Shown: positions 1-6,256, numbered from the stretch's first letter. The stretch: DNA of 8,028 nt from Longicatena sp. (GCA_020025055.1 JAHHST010000068.1:1-8028); one strand, 5' to 3'. Notes: generated by a model not told the origin, from the sequence alone. Numbers and translations are program-made.

Positions 1-24
1 CCTTTTTATGTGTATCTATCTATA

Positions 25-46
25 AATGTTTGACTGGACTAACATT
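25..46. promoter_or_regulatory. Candidate operator overlapping the regulator promoter
   Basis: This is an inverted repeat with arms AATGTTTG (25-32) and CTAACATT (39-46) around the six-base spacer ACTGGA; one base pair is mismatched. It covers the -35 box of the downstream promoter, so a bound protein would compete with RNA polymerase. The 6-base spacer and the TGT...ACA core match three palindromes at 931-952, 1007-1030 and 1117-1136. Binding by the adjacent regulator (autoregulation) is an inference. Confidence 0.5.
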
Positions 47-58
47 ATATGCTTTAAT
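30..58 (+). promoter_or_regulatory. Sigma-A type promoter of the regulator gene
   Basis: TTGACT at 30-35 (5/6 to consensus) is followed after 17 bases by TTTAAT at 53-58 (5/6). Transcription would start near 64-66 and give a leader of about 25 bases before the GTG start at 91. The -35 box lies inside the palindrome at 25-46. Confidence 0.6.
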
Positions 59-90
59 GTAACAGTTAAATAAAACGAGGTGAAGTCGAT

Positions 91-921
91 GTGTTGGAAG
101 TATCTAAAATTTTAAGGTTACGAGTATTACTATCATTTTTACAACCAGATGAATCGTGTACAGTAACAGGGATATCTCGTACGTTGGATGTTACAAAACA
201 AACAATTAGTAGGATTATTATGGAGCTTGAACAAGAAGGATTAATTGATCGAAGTGATGTAAGACACCCTAAATTAACGGATGTAGGTTATCAAGTAGCA
301 CAAATGTATGAAGAAAAAATTAGTGTATCTATGAATCATTTGATGTATGAGGGTGTAAGCATTGATAATGCGAAGCATGATGCGTATTTTTGGGCATTGT
401 ATAATTCAGAGAATACAATGGAGGTAATTCGTAGTTCTGAAAAAAGAGTACGGGTGAAGTATGAATTACGTAATCAAAGAAAGTTTAATGGGTTATTTTT
501 ATCGCAAATGTTGGAGGATGGAGAGTATACATTACCGTTTATTATGTATCGAGAAAATATTAAAAATGGAAGTAATATTTCAATTTTAGATGATTTATTT
601 GAACATCCTTGTATATTGATAATGAAGGATAAAAAAGGAATTATACAATTACGATCTACACGTTCTATTCATCATGTAGAACATGGAAATGATATTATTC
701 ATTGTAAAATTACACATATTCAATACTATGATAATGGTGTATTTATTAATGCAGAAAAAAGTGGAGATTCCTTTGCGATACCTTTAGATGTTTTGAATTT
801 TATAAATATGGGAAAAGGTATGTCACAGGTGTTTCATGGTACAGTTTGCTGCAAGATGAGTTGGGAATCTAGAGAAAATCAGAAAGGAGAAGCAACTGCT
901 TTTTTTACTATTTTGTTATAA
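91..921 (+). CDS. DtxR-like winged-helix regulator lacking metal ligands, with a novel C-terminal domain
   Basis: This is a predicted transcriptional regulator of the heme operon that follows. Residues 21-55 form a winged helix-turn-helix; the segment around SRTLDVTKQTISR resembles the DNA-reading helix of DtxR, IdeR and MtsR. Residues 62-112 follow the DtxR dimerisation region, with LT..G at 62-66, G88, a DA...W pattern at 97-101 and SE at 106-107. The DtxR metal ligands are absent by my hand alignment: the equivalents of Met10, Cys102, Glu105 and His106 are non-ligand residues (Tyr99, Ala102 and Leu103 for the last three), and His79, Glu83 and His98 are also replaced. Residues 115-276 match no domain I know and carry a His/Cys cluster (H194, H195, H198, H204, C205, H209) plus H249, C253 and C254. 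The GTG start at 91 is preceded six bases earlier by GAGGTGAA (77-84). No terminator follows, so read-through into the heme genes is possible. The effector is unknown; heme or another ligand is speculative. Confidence 0.75.
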   Translation: MLEVSKILRLRVLLSFLQPDESCTVTGISRTLDVTKQTISRIIMELEQEGLIDRSDVRHPKLTDVGYQVAQMYEEKISVSMNHLMYEGVSIDNAKHDAYFWALYNSENTMEVIRSSEKRVRVKYELRNQRKFNGLFLSQMLEDGEYTLPFIMYRENIKNGSNISILDDLFEHPCILIMKDKKGIIQLRSTRSIHHVEHGNDIIHCKITHIQYYDNGVFINAEKSGDSFAIPLDVLNFINMGKGMSQVFHGTVCCKMSWESRENQKGEATAFFTILL

Positions 922-930
922 ATTTTATAT

Positions 931-952
931 TTTGTCGCATTTTAGTGACAAA
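931..952. promoter_or_regulatory. Candidate upstream operator, copy 1
   Basis: The arms TTTGTCGC (931-938) and GTGACAAA (945-952) surround the 6-base spacer ATTTTA, with one imperfect pair. It is nearly identical to the palindrome at 1007-1030, with centres 77 bp apart, which suggests paired binding sites of one regulator. It starts ten bases after the regulator stop codon. No convincing promoter was found at this copy, so it may be an auxiliary site. The motif does not look like a Fur, PerR or classical DtxR box. Confidence 0.55.
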
Positions 953-1006
953 TAAAAGTATCCTAAATATGGGGTAAATTATTCGATGAATAAAAAAATA
1001 AAAGGG

Positions 1007-1030
1007 ATTTGTCACATGTTTGTGACAAAT
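1007..1030. promoter_or_regulatory. Candidate main operator of the heme operon
   Basis: This is a perfect inverted repeat with nine-base arms ATTTGTCAC (1007-1015) and GTGACAAAT (1022-1030) around ATGTTT. It covers the -35 box and most of the spacer of the promoter at 1009-1037, the position expected of a repressor site. It shares its arms with the palindrome at 931-952 and its geometry with those at 25-46 and 1117-1136. Which protein binds here is inferred, not shown. Confidence 0.7.
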
Positions 1031-1037
1031 TTATAGT
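1009..1037 (+). promoter_or_regulatory. Promoter of the heme-uptake operon
   Basis: TTGTCA (1009-1014; 5/6 to consensus) is followed after exactly 17 bases by TATAGT (1032-1037; 5/6). The start site would be near 1044, leaving a leader of about 128 bases before the ATG at 1172. The leader holds two hairpins with T-tracts. Confidence 0.65.
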
Positions 1038-1084
1038 TAGAAAAAAAAGAAGTATATGGTAAGCTATCTGTGTTAAAAAAAGAG

Positions 1085-1107
1085 ACGCTTGTAATAGCGT
1101 ATTTTTT
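1085..1107 (+). terminator. Leader hairpin 1 with T-tract (possible attenuator)
   Basis: ACGCT (1085-1089) and AGCGT (1096-1100) form a five-pair stem with the loop TGTAAT, followed by A and six T residues (1102-1107). A-rich sequence before the stem can pair with the T-run and lengthen it. It lies inside the leader of the heme operon, so it would act as a weak or conditional terminator rather than a gene end. The stem is short, so efficiency is doubtful. Confidence 0.4.
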
Positions 1108-1116
1108 AAAAAAATG

Positions 1117-1145
1117 TTGTTAGTTTCATCTAACAAATATTTTTT
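1117..1145 (+). promoter_or_regulatory. Leader palindrome: operator-like site or attenuator hairpin 2
   Basis: TTGTTAG (1117-1123) and CTAACAA (1130-1136) are perfect inverted arms around TTTCAT, followed by six T residues at 1140-1145. Read as RNA it is a terminator-like hairpin ending 12 bases before the Shine-Dalgarno sequence of the next gene. Read as DNA it has the same 7-N6-7 layout as the other three palindromes and shares the TGTTWG / CTAACA half-sites with the one at 25-46. Both roles are compatible: a roadblock operator or an attenuator. Confidence 0.5.
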
Positions 1146-1171
1146 GATTTTATTCAGAGAGGAGTATATAT

Positions 1172-2578
1172 ATGAAATTTAATAAATTAAAATCTTTTTT
1201 TAAAGTTGTATTAGCAACAAGTATGGCATTTACATTGTTTTCAACAAATGTAACAAATGCATCTGCAAAGGAAAATGCGGTAGAAAAAACGTATACAGTA
1301 CCTGTTAAAGATTTAAAAAGCGGAGCACCAATTCCGGCAGTAACGAAAGCTTTTGCGAAAGCATTTGGGGATAAAGTTCAAATTACTGAAAAAGCGGATG
1401 GAACAAAGCTTGCGAAAATTGAATTACAGCATATGGTTGTTGATATGAGTGCATTTGGTGCCGGTAAATATGAATGCAATATTCAAACAGTTAAAGATGC
1501 TAAAGTATTAGCAACTGAAGTTAGAAAATTAAGTCCAGAATTTGGACATCCAGATAATGTTGTGGATAATGAAGTTCCTACATTAGTAGAATTAACTTTA
1601 CCAGAAAAAGATAAAGAAGGAAAATATCCAATTGTTTTAACTGTAGATTTTATGAACCATTTCATTAATGGTGGTAAACCTTATGAAACTACTGTTCAAT
1701 TAGATTTAGATGAACAAAATAAAACTGAAGTTTATGCTAATTATTCAAAAATTGATGAATTATTAAAAACAATTCCTGCTGATTTATCAAAATATACAGA
1801 AGAATCAGTAAAAGCATTAGATGCTGCAAAAGCTGGAATTGTTCGTGATTTAAATGTTGCAGAACAAGTTAGAGTTGATGAGATGGCGGTTGCATTAGAA
1901 ACTGCAATTAATGGTTTAGAAGAAGCAAAAGCAGAACCTACAGTTAAATTAGAAAATAATACAATCTATGAAGTTGAAGTAGCTTTATATAATGCGAATA
2001 AAGATCAATTATCTATGGCAGCTAGTTCTTTAAAGAAAATTGCTAAAATTTTTGTTAAAGATGGTAAAGCTGTTATGCATATCTACACACAACCAATGAC
2101 AATGGGAACTATTACAGCAAGCTTACAAGAAATTAAAATTTTTGATCTTGATGGAAAAGCATTCAAAAATGGTGAAGTAGTTGCAAAAAGTGCAGATGGA
2201 AATCCAGTAGAATTCAAATTTGCTTTACCTCATACAGAAGAATTTATTAAAACAGAAGTAAATCCACATGTAGCAATGATGGGAAATGCATTTATTCCTG
2301 CTCGTATTAAAGTTAACTATAGTTCTTTAAAGAAAGTTGGAGTAATTGATACTGAAGAAACAAATAAACCATCAGTAAAACCGGAAACAAAACCTGAAGT
2401 TAAACCAGAAACAGTAAAACCGGAAACAAACGTAATAGAATCAACTGCTACTTCTGAAATTACTGAATCAAATGTTCCACATACAGGAACTACTTCAAAT
2501 GCTCTTGTATATTTCGCAATGGCAATGGTATCTGCAGCTGTGATTGTTATGATTTACAGACGTACAAGAAAGGCATAA
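1172..2578 (+). CDS. Wall-anchored NEAT-FIVAR-NEAT surface protein, Shr-like heme/hemoprotein receptor
   Basis: This is a predicted cell-wall protein that captures heme or hemoproteins and passes heme to the Shp-like protein encoded next. A signal peptide spans about residues 1-32, with cleavage near NASA-KE. Residues 38-180 form a NEAT-like beta domain (YTVPV start, LTLPEKD strand). Residues 187-252 are a FIVAR three-helix module (YSKIDELLKT to AINGLEEA). Residues 262-385 are a NEAT domain of the clostridial type, with LSMAASSL, QPMTMG and FALP motifs. The Tyr-x-x-x-Tyr heme motif of Isd NEAT domains is absent from both; M282, M369, M370 and H366 are possible alternative ligands. A KPET-rich linker (about 399-420) leads to a sorting signal VPHTG (435-439), a membrane segment (443-461) and an RRTRK tail. 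The start has GAGAGGAG seven bases upstream. By position it matches shr of the streptococcal shr-shp-htsABC operon, but it is far shorter and not a clear orthologue. Confidence 0.8.
   Translation: MKFNKLKSFFKVVLATSMAFTLFSTNVTNASAKENAVEKTYTVPVKDLKSGAPIPAVTKAFAKAFGDKVQITEKADGTKLAKIELQHMVVDMSAFGAGKYECNIQTVKDAKVLATEVRKLSPEFGHPDNVVDNEVPTLVELTLPEKDKEGKYPIVLTVDFMNHFINGGKPYETTVQLDLDEQNKTEVYANYSKIDELLKTIPADLSKYTEESVKALDAAKAGIVRDLNVAEQVRVDEMAVALETAINGLEEAKAEPTVKLENNTIYEVEVALYNANKDQLSMAASSLKKIAKIFVKDGKAVMHIYTQPMTMGTITASLQEIKIFDLDGKAFKNGEVVAKSADGNPVEFKFALPHTEEFIKTEVNPHVAMMGNAFIPARIKVNYSSLKKVGVIDTEETNKPSVKPETKPEVKPETVKPETNVIESTATSEITESNVPHTGTTSNALVYFAMAMVSAAVIVMIYRRTRKA
2373..2430 (+). repeat. Direct repeat encoding the KPET linker
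   Basis: A 19-base sequence (CAGTAAAACCGGAAACAAA) occurs at 2373-2391 and again, identical, at 2412-2430. The two copies are 39 bases (13 codons) apart and in frame. They encode the VKPET units of the wall-spanning linker. Identical third bases suggest a recent duplication, and such repeats may change in copy number between strains. Confidence 0.7.
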
Positions 2579-2594
2579 AATACAAAATAGTCTT

Positions 2595-3530
2595 ATGAAA
2601 AAAAATAGAATGTTAAAAAAAGTAGGAGTTGCATTTGCACTTATAGTATCATTCTTGTTTAGTGGAAATCTTGTTAGTATTTATGCGAATGGAAATACAC
2701 AAGTAGTGAATCGTACTGTTTCTTATGCATATCCTGAAACAGGAGAATCCGTTGATGGTGGAACCAATATTGCATTAGGCGATAGTATGGCGAATAGTAT
2801 TGTCGATCCTGAAGTATTAGTTGAACATATCAATGGACGTACTTATGTAACATTAGGATTAGATTTAATGTCTAATGTTCGTTATGTAAAAGTAAAAATT
2901 CAAAAACATGCAAGCGATAGTTATGAAAAATTCCAAGAAGTTCCAATTAAACTTGTAGGAAGTTGTGTTCGTCAGGATACATGTAATCATTATCGATTTG
3001 AAGTTAGCTCAACTAGTAACTATATTAGTCCTATTATGTTTGTTGAACCAATGGGACGTGAAGTACAATTCTTTATTAAATTAAATATGGCTTCTGCAAA
3101 ACCAGGACGTGGAAATTTTGATCATAAAAATAATAAATCTGAAGCAGCAGATAAAACAGAAAGTTCAAAACCAAGTAAAAAACCTAGTTCTTCTAAAAAA
3201 CCTTCTTCAGAATCTAATGCCATTGTAAAACCTAGCAAATCAGATAGTATTGTTAAACAAGATAAATCTGAAAAAACAGATAAGAAAGCTAGTAAAGATA
3301 AAGAAGATAAGAAAAATAAAAAAGAAGATAAAAACACGTCAAAAAACGATAATAAGAAGCTAAATCAAGATAAAAAACCAACAGAATCAAAGACGGATAC
3401 TAACAAAGAAGTAAAAGAAAATAAAGAAAGTATAAAAGATAATACGAATTTAAAAATTGGAATTGGTATTGGATGTATCGTAATTGTAGCAGGTGCTAGT
3501 GTTATTCTCTATAAGAAAAGAAAGGGATAA
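2595..3530 (+). CDS. shp: Shp-like cell-surface heme-binding protein
   Basis: This is a heme relay protein between the surface receptor and the ABC transporter lipoprotein. The signal peptide spans about residues 1-31. Residues 38-166 match streptococcal Shp: a YPETG...GG motif, the LGDSM segment, and MFVEPMGREV at 148-157. Shp is known to hold heme between two methionines, Met66 and Met153 of the S. pyogenes protein; here M65 and M153 sit in the same motifs. C124 and C130 could form a disulfide. Residues 174-285 are a low-complexity Lys/Ser/Asp/Glu/Asn tail, probably a flexible arm through the wall. A membrane segment (286-305) and KKRKG end follow, with no sorting motif, so the protein is likely membrane-held, as Shp is. 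The gene lies 16 bases after its neighbour. Its Shine-Dalgarno sequence is poor, which suggests weak or coupled translation. Confidence 0.9.
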   Translation: MKKNRMLKKVGVAFALIVSFLFSGNLVSIYANGNTQVVNRTVSYAYPETGESVDGGTNIALGDSMANSIVDPEVLVEHINGRTYVTLGLDLMSNVRYVKVKIQKHASDSYEKFQEVPIKLVGSCVRQDTCNHYRFEVSSTSNYISPIMFVEPMGREVQFFIKLNMASAKPGRGNFDHKNNKSEAADKTESSKPSKKPSSSKKPSSESNAIVKPSKSDSIVKQDKSEKTDKKASKDKEDKKNKKEDKNTSKNDNKKLNQDKKPTESKTDTNKEVKENKESIKDNTNLKIGIGIGCIVIVAGASVILYKKRKG

Positions 3531-3532
3531 GC

Positions 3533-4396
3533 ATGCATAAAATCAAATTATTTACACTTATTTTTTCACTTGTGCTTGTAAGTGGTTGTGCAGTGCAAAA
3601 GCCAGAAGATGAAGAGCAAAAAATAGTTGCTACTTCGGTAGCAACCTTAGAAATATTAGATCAATTAAATGTAGATGGTGTAATAGGAAGACCGGACACG
3701 CAAAACTATCAAATTCCAAAAAGATATGAAAGTGCAAAAGGGTTAGGATCTCCTATGCAACCAGATATGGAAACATTAAAATCACTAAATCCAACCATTG
3801 TTTTATCTCCAAATTCATTAGAAGGAGAATTAAAACCACAATATGATGCAATTGGTGTTTCTTCTTATTTCGTTGATTTAAAAAGTGTGGATGGAATGTA
3901 TAAATCTATCCAAGACTTAGGAAAGATGTTTCATCGTGAAAAAGAAGCTGAAGCATTGTATAAAGAATATGAAGCTTTTAAACAAAACTTAAAAGTAGAT
4001 CGCCATGGAAAGAAACCACCAAAAGTATTAATTTTAATGGGTCTTCCAGGTTCTTATGTTGTGGCAACAGAAAGTAGCTATGTAGGAAGTTTAGTAAAAC
4101 TAGCTGGTGCTGAAAACGTGTACGGGGATGGAGATGGAAAAGATTTCTTAAATGTGAATACAGAAGATATGCTCAAAAAAGATCCAGATATTATCTTACG
4201 TACATCACATGCAATGCCAGATCAGGTAATGGAAATGTTTAAAGAAGAGTTTGAAACAAATGATACATGGAAACATTTCGATGCAGTGAAAGAAGATAAA
4301 GTATATGATTTAGATAATCAGTATTTTGGAATGAGTGCAACATTCCGCTATAAAGAAGCACTTGAAGCACTAAATCCAGTGCTTTACGATAATTAA
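3533..4396 (+). CDS. isdE: Heme ABC transporter substrate-binding lipoprotein (HtsA/IsdE type)
   Basis: This lipoprotein accepts heme from the Shp-like protein and delivers it to the permease. The lipobox is VSGC at 16-19, so Cys19 would carry the lipid. The fold is the class III (helical-backbone) binding-protein type. IsdE and HtsA bind heme through Met78/79 and His229; the equivalents here are M75 in GSPMQPDME and H226 in LRTSHAMP. Other family stretches are VDGMYKSI (119-126), LILMGLPGSYVVATE (166-180) and WKHFDAVK (246-253). The length of 287 residues is usual. The start lies two bases after the shp stop codon, with AAAGGG six bases upstream. The streptococcal name would be htsA or siaA. 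A strong hairpin follows the stop codon. Confidence 0.93.
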   Translation: MHKIKLFTLIFSLVLVSGCAVQKPEDEEQKIVATSVATLEILDQLNVDGVIGRPDTQNYQIPKRYESAKGLGSPMQPDMETLKSLNPTIVLSPNSLEGELKPQYDAIGVSSYFVDLKSVDGMYKSIQDLGKMFHREKEAEALYKEYEAFKQNLKVDRHGKKPPKVLILMGLPGSYVVATESSYVGSLVKLAGAENVYGDGDGKDFLNVNTEDMLKKDPDIILRTSHAMPDQVMEMFKEEFETNDTWKHFDAVKEDKVYDLDNQYFGMSATFRYKEALEALNPVLYDN

Positions 4397-4402
4397 ACAA
4401 AT

Positions 4403-4433
4403 GAGCTGGATGTACGATAAGTACTTCCAGCTT
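4403..4433 (+). terminator. Intra-operon hairpin between lipoprotein and permease genes
   Basis: AGCTGGATGTAC (4404-4415) pairs with GTACTTCCAGCT (4421-4432) around the loop GATAA; there is one T-T mismatch and a possible extra G-U pair at the base. The sequence after it (TTCTTAAATTTT) is only a broken T-run. It may terminate some transcripts or protect the 3' end of the upstream message, giving more binding protein than permease. Confidence 0.6.
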
Positions 4434-4455
4434 TCTTAAATTTTGGAGGGATTCG

Positions 4456-5448
4456 ATGATTAGTAAAAAGAAACAAATACTTGTTTTCATAGGAACGATT
4501 TTAGCATTACTAGCATTATTTTTGTTTGCTGTGAATACAGGAAGCTTGAAAGTATCACCAATGGAATTATTCAATGGTTTATTTGTAAAATATAATGCGG
4601 ATGTAACTGCTATTTTTGATTTAAGATTTCCACGGATTATGATTGCGATTGTAGCAGGAGCAGCAATTGCTGTATCTGGGGTTTTATTACAAGCTGTTAT
4701 GAAAAATCCATTGGCGGATCCAGGAATTATTGGAATTAGCTCAGGAGCTAGTTTAGCAGCTGTATTAGTGACTGCATTTTTTCCTTCTTGGTATTTCTTT
4801 ACACCATTGATTGCATTTTTAGGTGGATTATTTGCATTTTTCTTGGTGTATTCGTTGTCATGGAAACAAGGGTTATCACCACTTCGAATTATTTTGGTTG
4901 GTGTTGCAATTAACGCGATGTTTACAGGAATTATGTCTGCATTTAATAGTGGTACAGGAAGTACTTATGCAGGAGCTGCAAGCATTGTGAATGGAAATAT
5001 CACAATGAAAACATGGAGTGATTTTTTCACATTATTTGTTTATAGTGCGGTAGGATTAATTGCATCTTTATTTGTAGTTAATCAATGCAACTTATTAGGT
5101 TTAGAAGATAAAACAATAAGAAGTTTAGGAATTCATGTAAATCGTTCAAGATTTATTGTTTCTATGATTGCCGTATTGCTTGCAGGAATTTCTACAGCAA
5201 TCGTAGGTCCTATTGGATTTCTAGGATTAATTGTTCCACATATTGCTCGTTTGTTTGTAGGAAACAACCATAAAGTGTTAATTCCTTATACAATGATACT
5301 TGGAGCCTTTACCTTATTATTTGCAGATACACTTGGACGTGTTATTGCACAACCATATGAAATTAGTGCCTCTATTATTATGTCAGTCATTGGAGGACCA
5401 TTCTTTATTCTATTATTAAGGGGGTCAAAAAATAATTATGGACAATAA
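4456..5448 (+). CDS. Heme ABC transporter permease, FecCD/BtuC family
   Basis: This is the membrane subunit of the heme importer, presumably a homodimer that binds the lipoprotein outside and the ATPase inside. It is 330 residues long with about nine or ten hydrophobic segments. Family motifs are visible: LRFPR (56-60), GVLLQAVMKNPLADP (75-89) with the GIS.GAS stretch (93-98), the cytoplasmic ATPase-contact region near LGLEDKTIRSLG (214-225), GPIGFLGLIVPHIAR (251-265), and GGPFFILLLR (313-322) at the end. It has GGAGGG five bases before the ATG. Downstream it overlaps the ATPase gene by 11 bases. Its counterparts are HtsB/SiaB in streptococci and IsdF in Staphylococcus. Heme specificity is inferred from the operon, because the family also moves siderophores and cobalamin. 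Confidence 0.92.
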   Translation: MISKKKQILVFIGTILALLALFLFAVNTGSLKVSPMELFNGLFVKYNADVTAIFDLRFPRIMIAIVAGAAIAVSGVLLQAVMKNPLADPGIIGISSGASLAAVLVTAFFPSWYFFTPLIAFLGGLFAFFLVYSLSWKQGLSPLRIILVGVAINAMFTGIMSAFNSGTGSTYAGAASIVNGNITMKTWSDFFTLFVYSAVGLIASLFVVNQCNLLGLEDKTIRSLGIHVNRSRFIVSMIAVLLAGISTAIVGPIGFLGLIVPHIARLFVGNNHKVLIPYTMILGAFTLLFADTLGRVIAQPYEISASIIMSVIGGPFFILLLRGSKNNYGQ

Positions 5449-6217
5449 AAATACATTTGAAATTCAACATTTAAGCTTTGCATATGATCGTGAAACGATT
5501 ATAAAAGACATTAGTTTAACTTTACATCAAGGATGTATTACTACATTAATTGGGGCAAACGGTTGTGGAAAATCTACTTTGTTTAATTTATTGACAAAGA
5601 ACTTAAAACCAGATGCAGGAGAAATATGTTTATATGAAAAAGATATAAAGCAAATCAAACTGCGTGACTTTGCGAAAAATGTAGCAATTGTTCATCAATA
5701 TAATACAGCTCCAGTTGATCTTACTGTGGAAAAACTAGTTGCTTATGGACGTACTCCATATCATCGTTTTGGAAGAGACGAAGATGCTAAAAAAAGTGAT
5801 GAAAAAATTAAATGGGCATTAGAAATTACCAATACATGGAAATATAAAGATAAATTAGTATCTGAATTATCTGGAGGACAAAAACAACGTGTATGGATTG
5901 CGATGGCATTAGCACAAGATACTAAAATATTATTTTTAGATGAGCCTACAACATATTTAGATATTCGATATCAGTTACAAATTCTAAAACTAATTAAAAC
6001 ATTAAATCGTGAATATGGACTAACTATTGTGATGGTATTACATGATATTAATCAATCCCTATATTATAGTGATGAAATTATTGCTATGAAAGATGGAAAA
6101 ATTGTAGCTCAAGGAATTCCTGAAGAAATCATTAATCAAGAATTAGTAAAAGATATTTATGATGTAGATTTAAAGGTTACACAAATTGATGAAAAACCAT
6201 TTGTAATACCAGTATAA
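5438..6217 (+). CDS. Heme ABC transporter ATP-binding protein (FepC/HtsC-like)
   Basis: This is the cytoplasmic ATPase that powers heme import. All ABC motifs are intact: Walker A GANGCGKST (39-47), Q-loop Q87, signature LSGGQKQR (144-151), Walker B ILFLDEP (164-170), D-loop YLD (173-175) and switch histidine H202. The length of 259 residues is normal for FepC/FhuC-type subunits. Its ATG lies inside the end of the permease gene, with an 11-base overlap, and the purine-rich AAGGGGG is 13 bases upstream. This is a long spacing, so translational coupling to the permease is likely. The streptococcal counterpart is HtsC/SiaC. It is the last gene of the heme operon proper. Confidence 0.93.
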   Translation: MDNKNTFEIQHLSFAYDRETIIKDISLTLHQGCITTLIGANGCGKSTLFNLLTKNLKPDAGEICLYEKDIKQIKLRDFAKNVAIVHQYNTAPVDLTVEKLVAYGRTPYHRFGRDEDAKKSDEKIKWALEITNTWKYKDKLVSELSGGQKQRVWIAMALAQDTKILFLDEPTTYLDIRYQLQILKLIKTLNREYGLTIVMVLHDINQSLYYSDEIIAMKDGKIVAQGIPEEIINQELVKDIYDVDLKVTQIDEKPFVIPV

Positions 6218-6228
6218 ATTCTATATTT

Positions 6229-6256
6229 ATTCAATTTGATACATGAAAAATTGAAT
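6229..6256. other. AT-rich palindrome after the heme operon
   Basis: ATTCAATTT (6229-6237) and AAATTGAAT (6248-6256) are perfect nine-base inverted arms around a ten-base loop. Each arm has a single G/C pair and there is no T-tract, so it is a poor intrinsic terminator. It overlaps the presumed -35 region of the next promoter, so it could instead be an operator for the two downstream genes. It does not match the TGT-N12-ACA palindromes. Confidence 0.4.

Noticed and set aside
979..993. Small palindrome TTATTC-GAT-GAATAA between the two operator-like sites
   Set aside because: Six AT-rich pairs with a three-base loop are expected by chance here and do not match the other palindromes.
1056..1076. 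Six-codon open frame MVSYLC in the leader of the heme operon, a possible leader peptide
   Set aside because: It has no clear Shine-Dalgarno sequence, is very short and shows no regulatory codon run; chance occurrence is likely.
3122..3337. Minus-strand open frame opposite the Shp-like gene
   Set aside because: It is a mirror of the Lys-rich low-complexity tail, giving a Leu/Ser/Phe-rich product with no start signal.
4239..4574. Minus-strand open frame across the lipoprotein-permease junction
   Set aside because: It lies opposite two well-supported genes and a hairpin, and has no recognisable motif.
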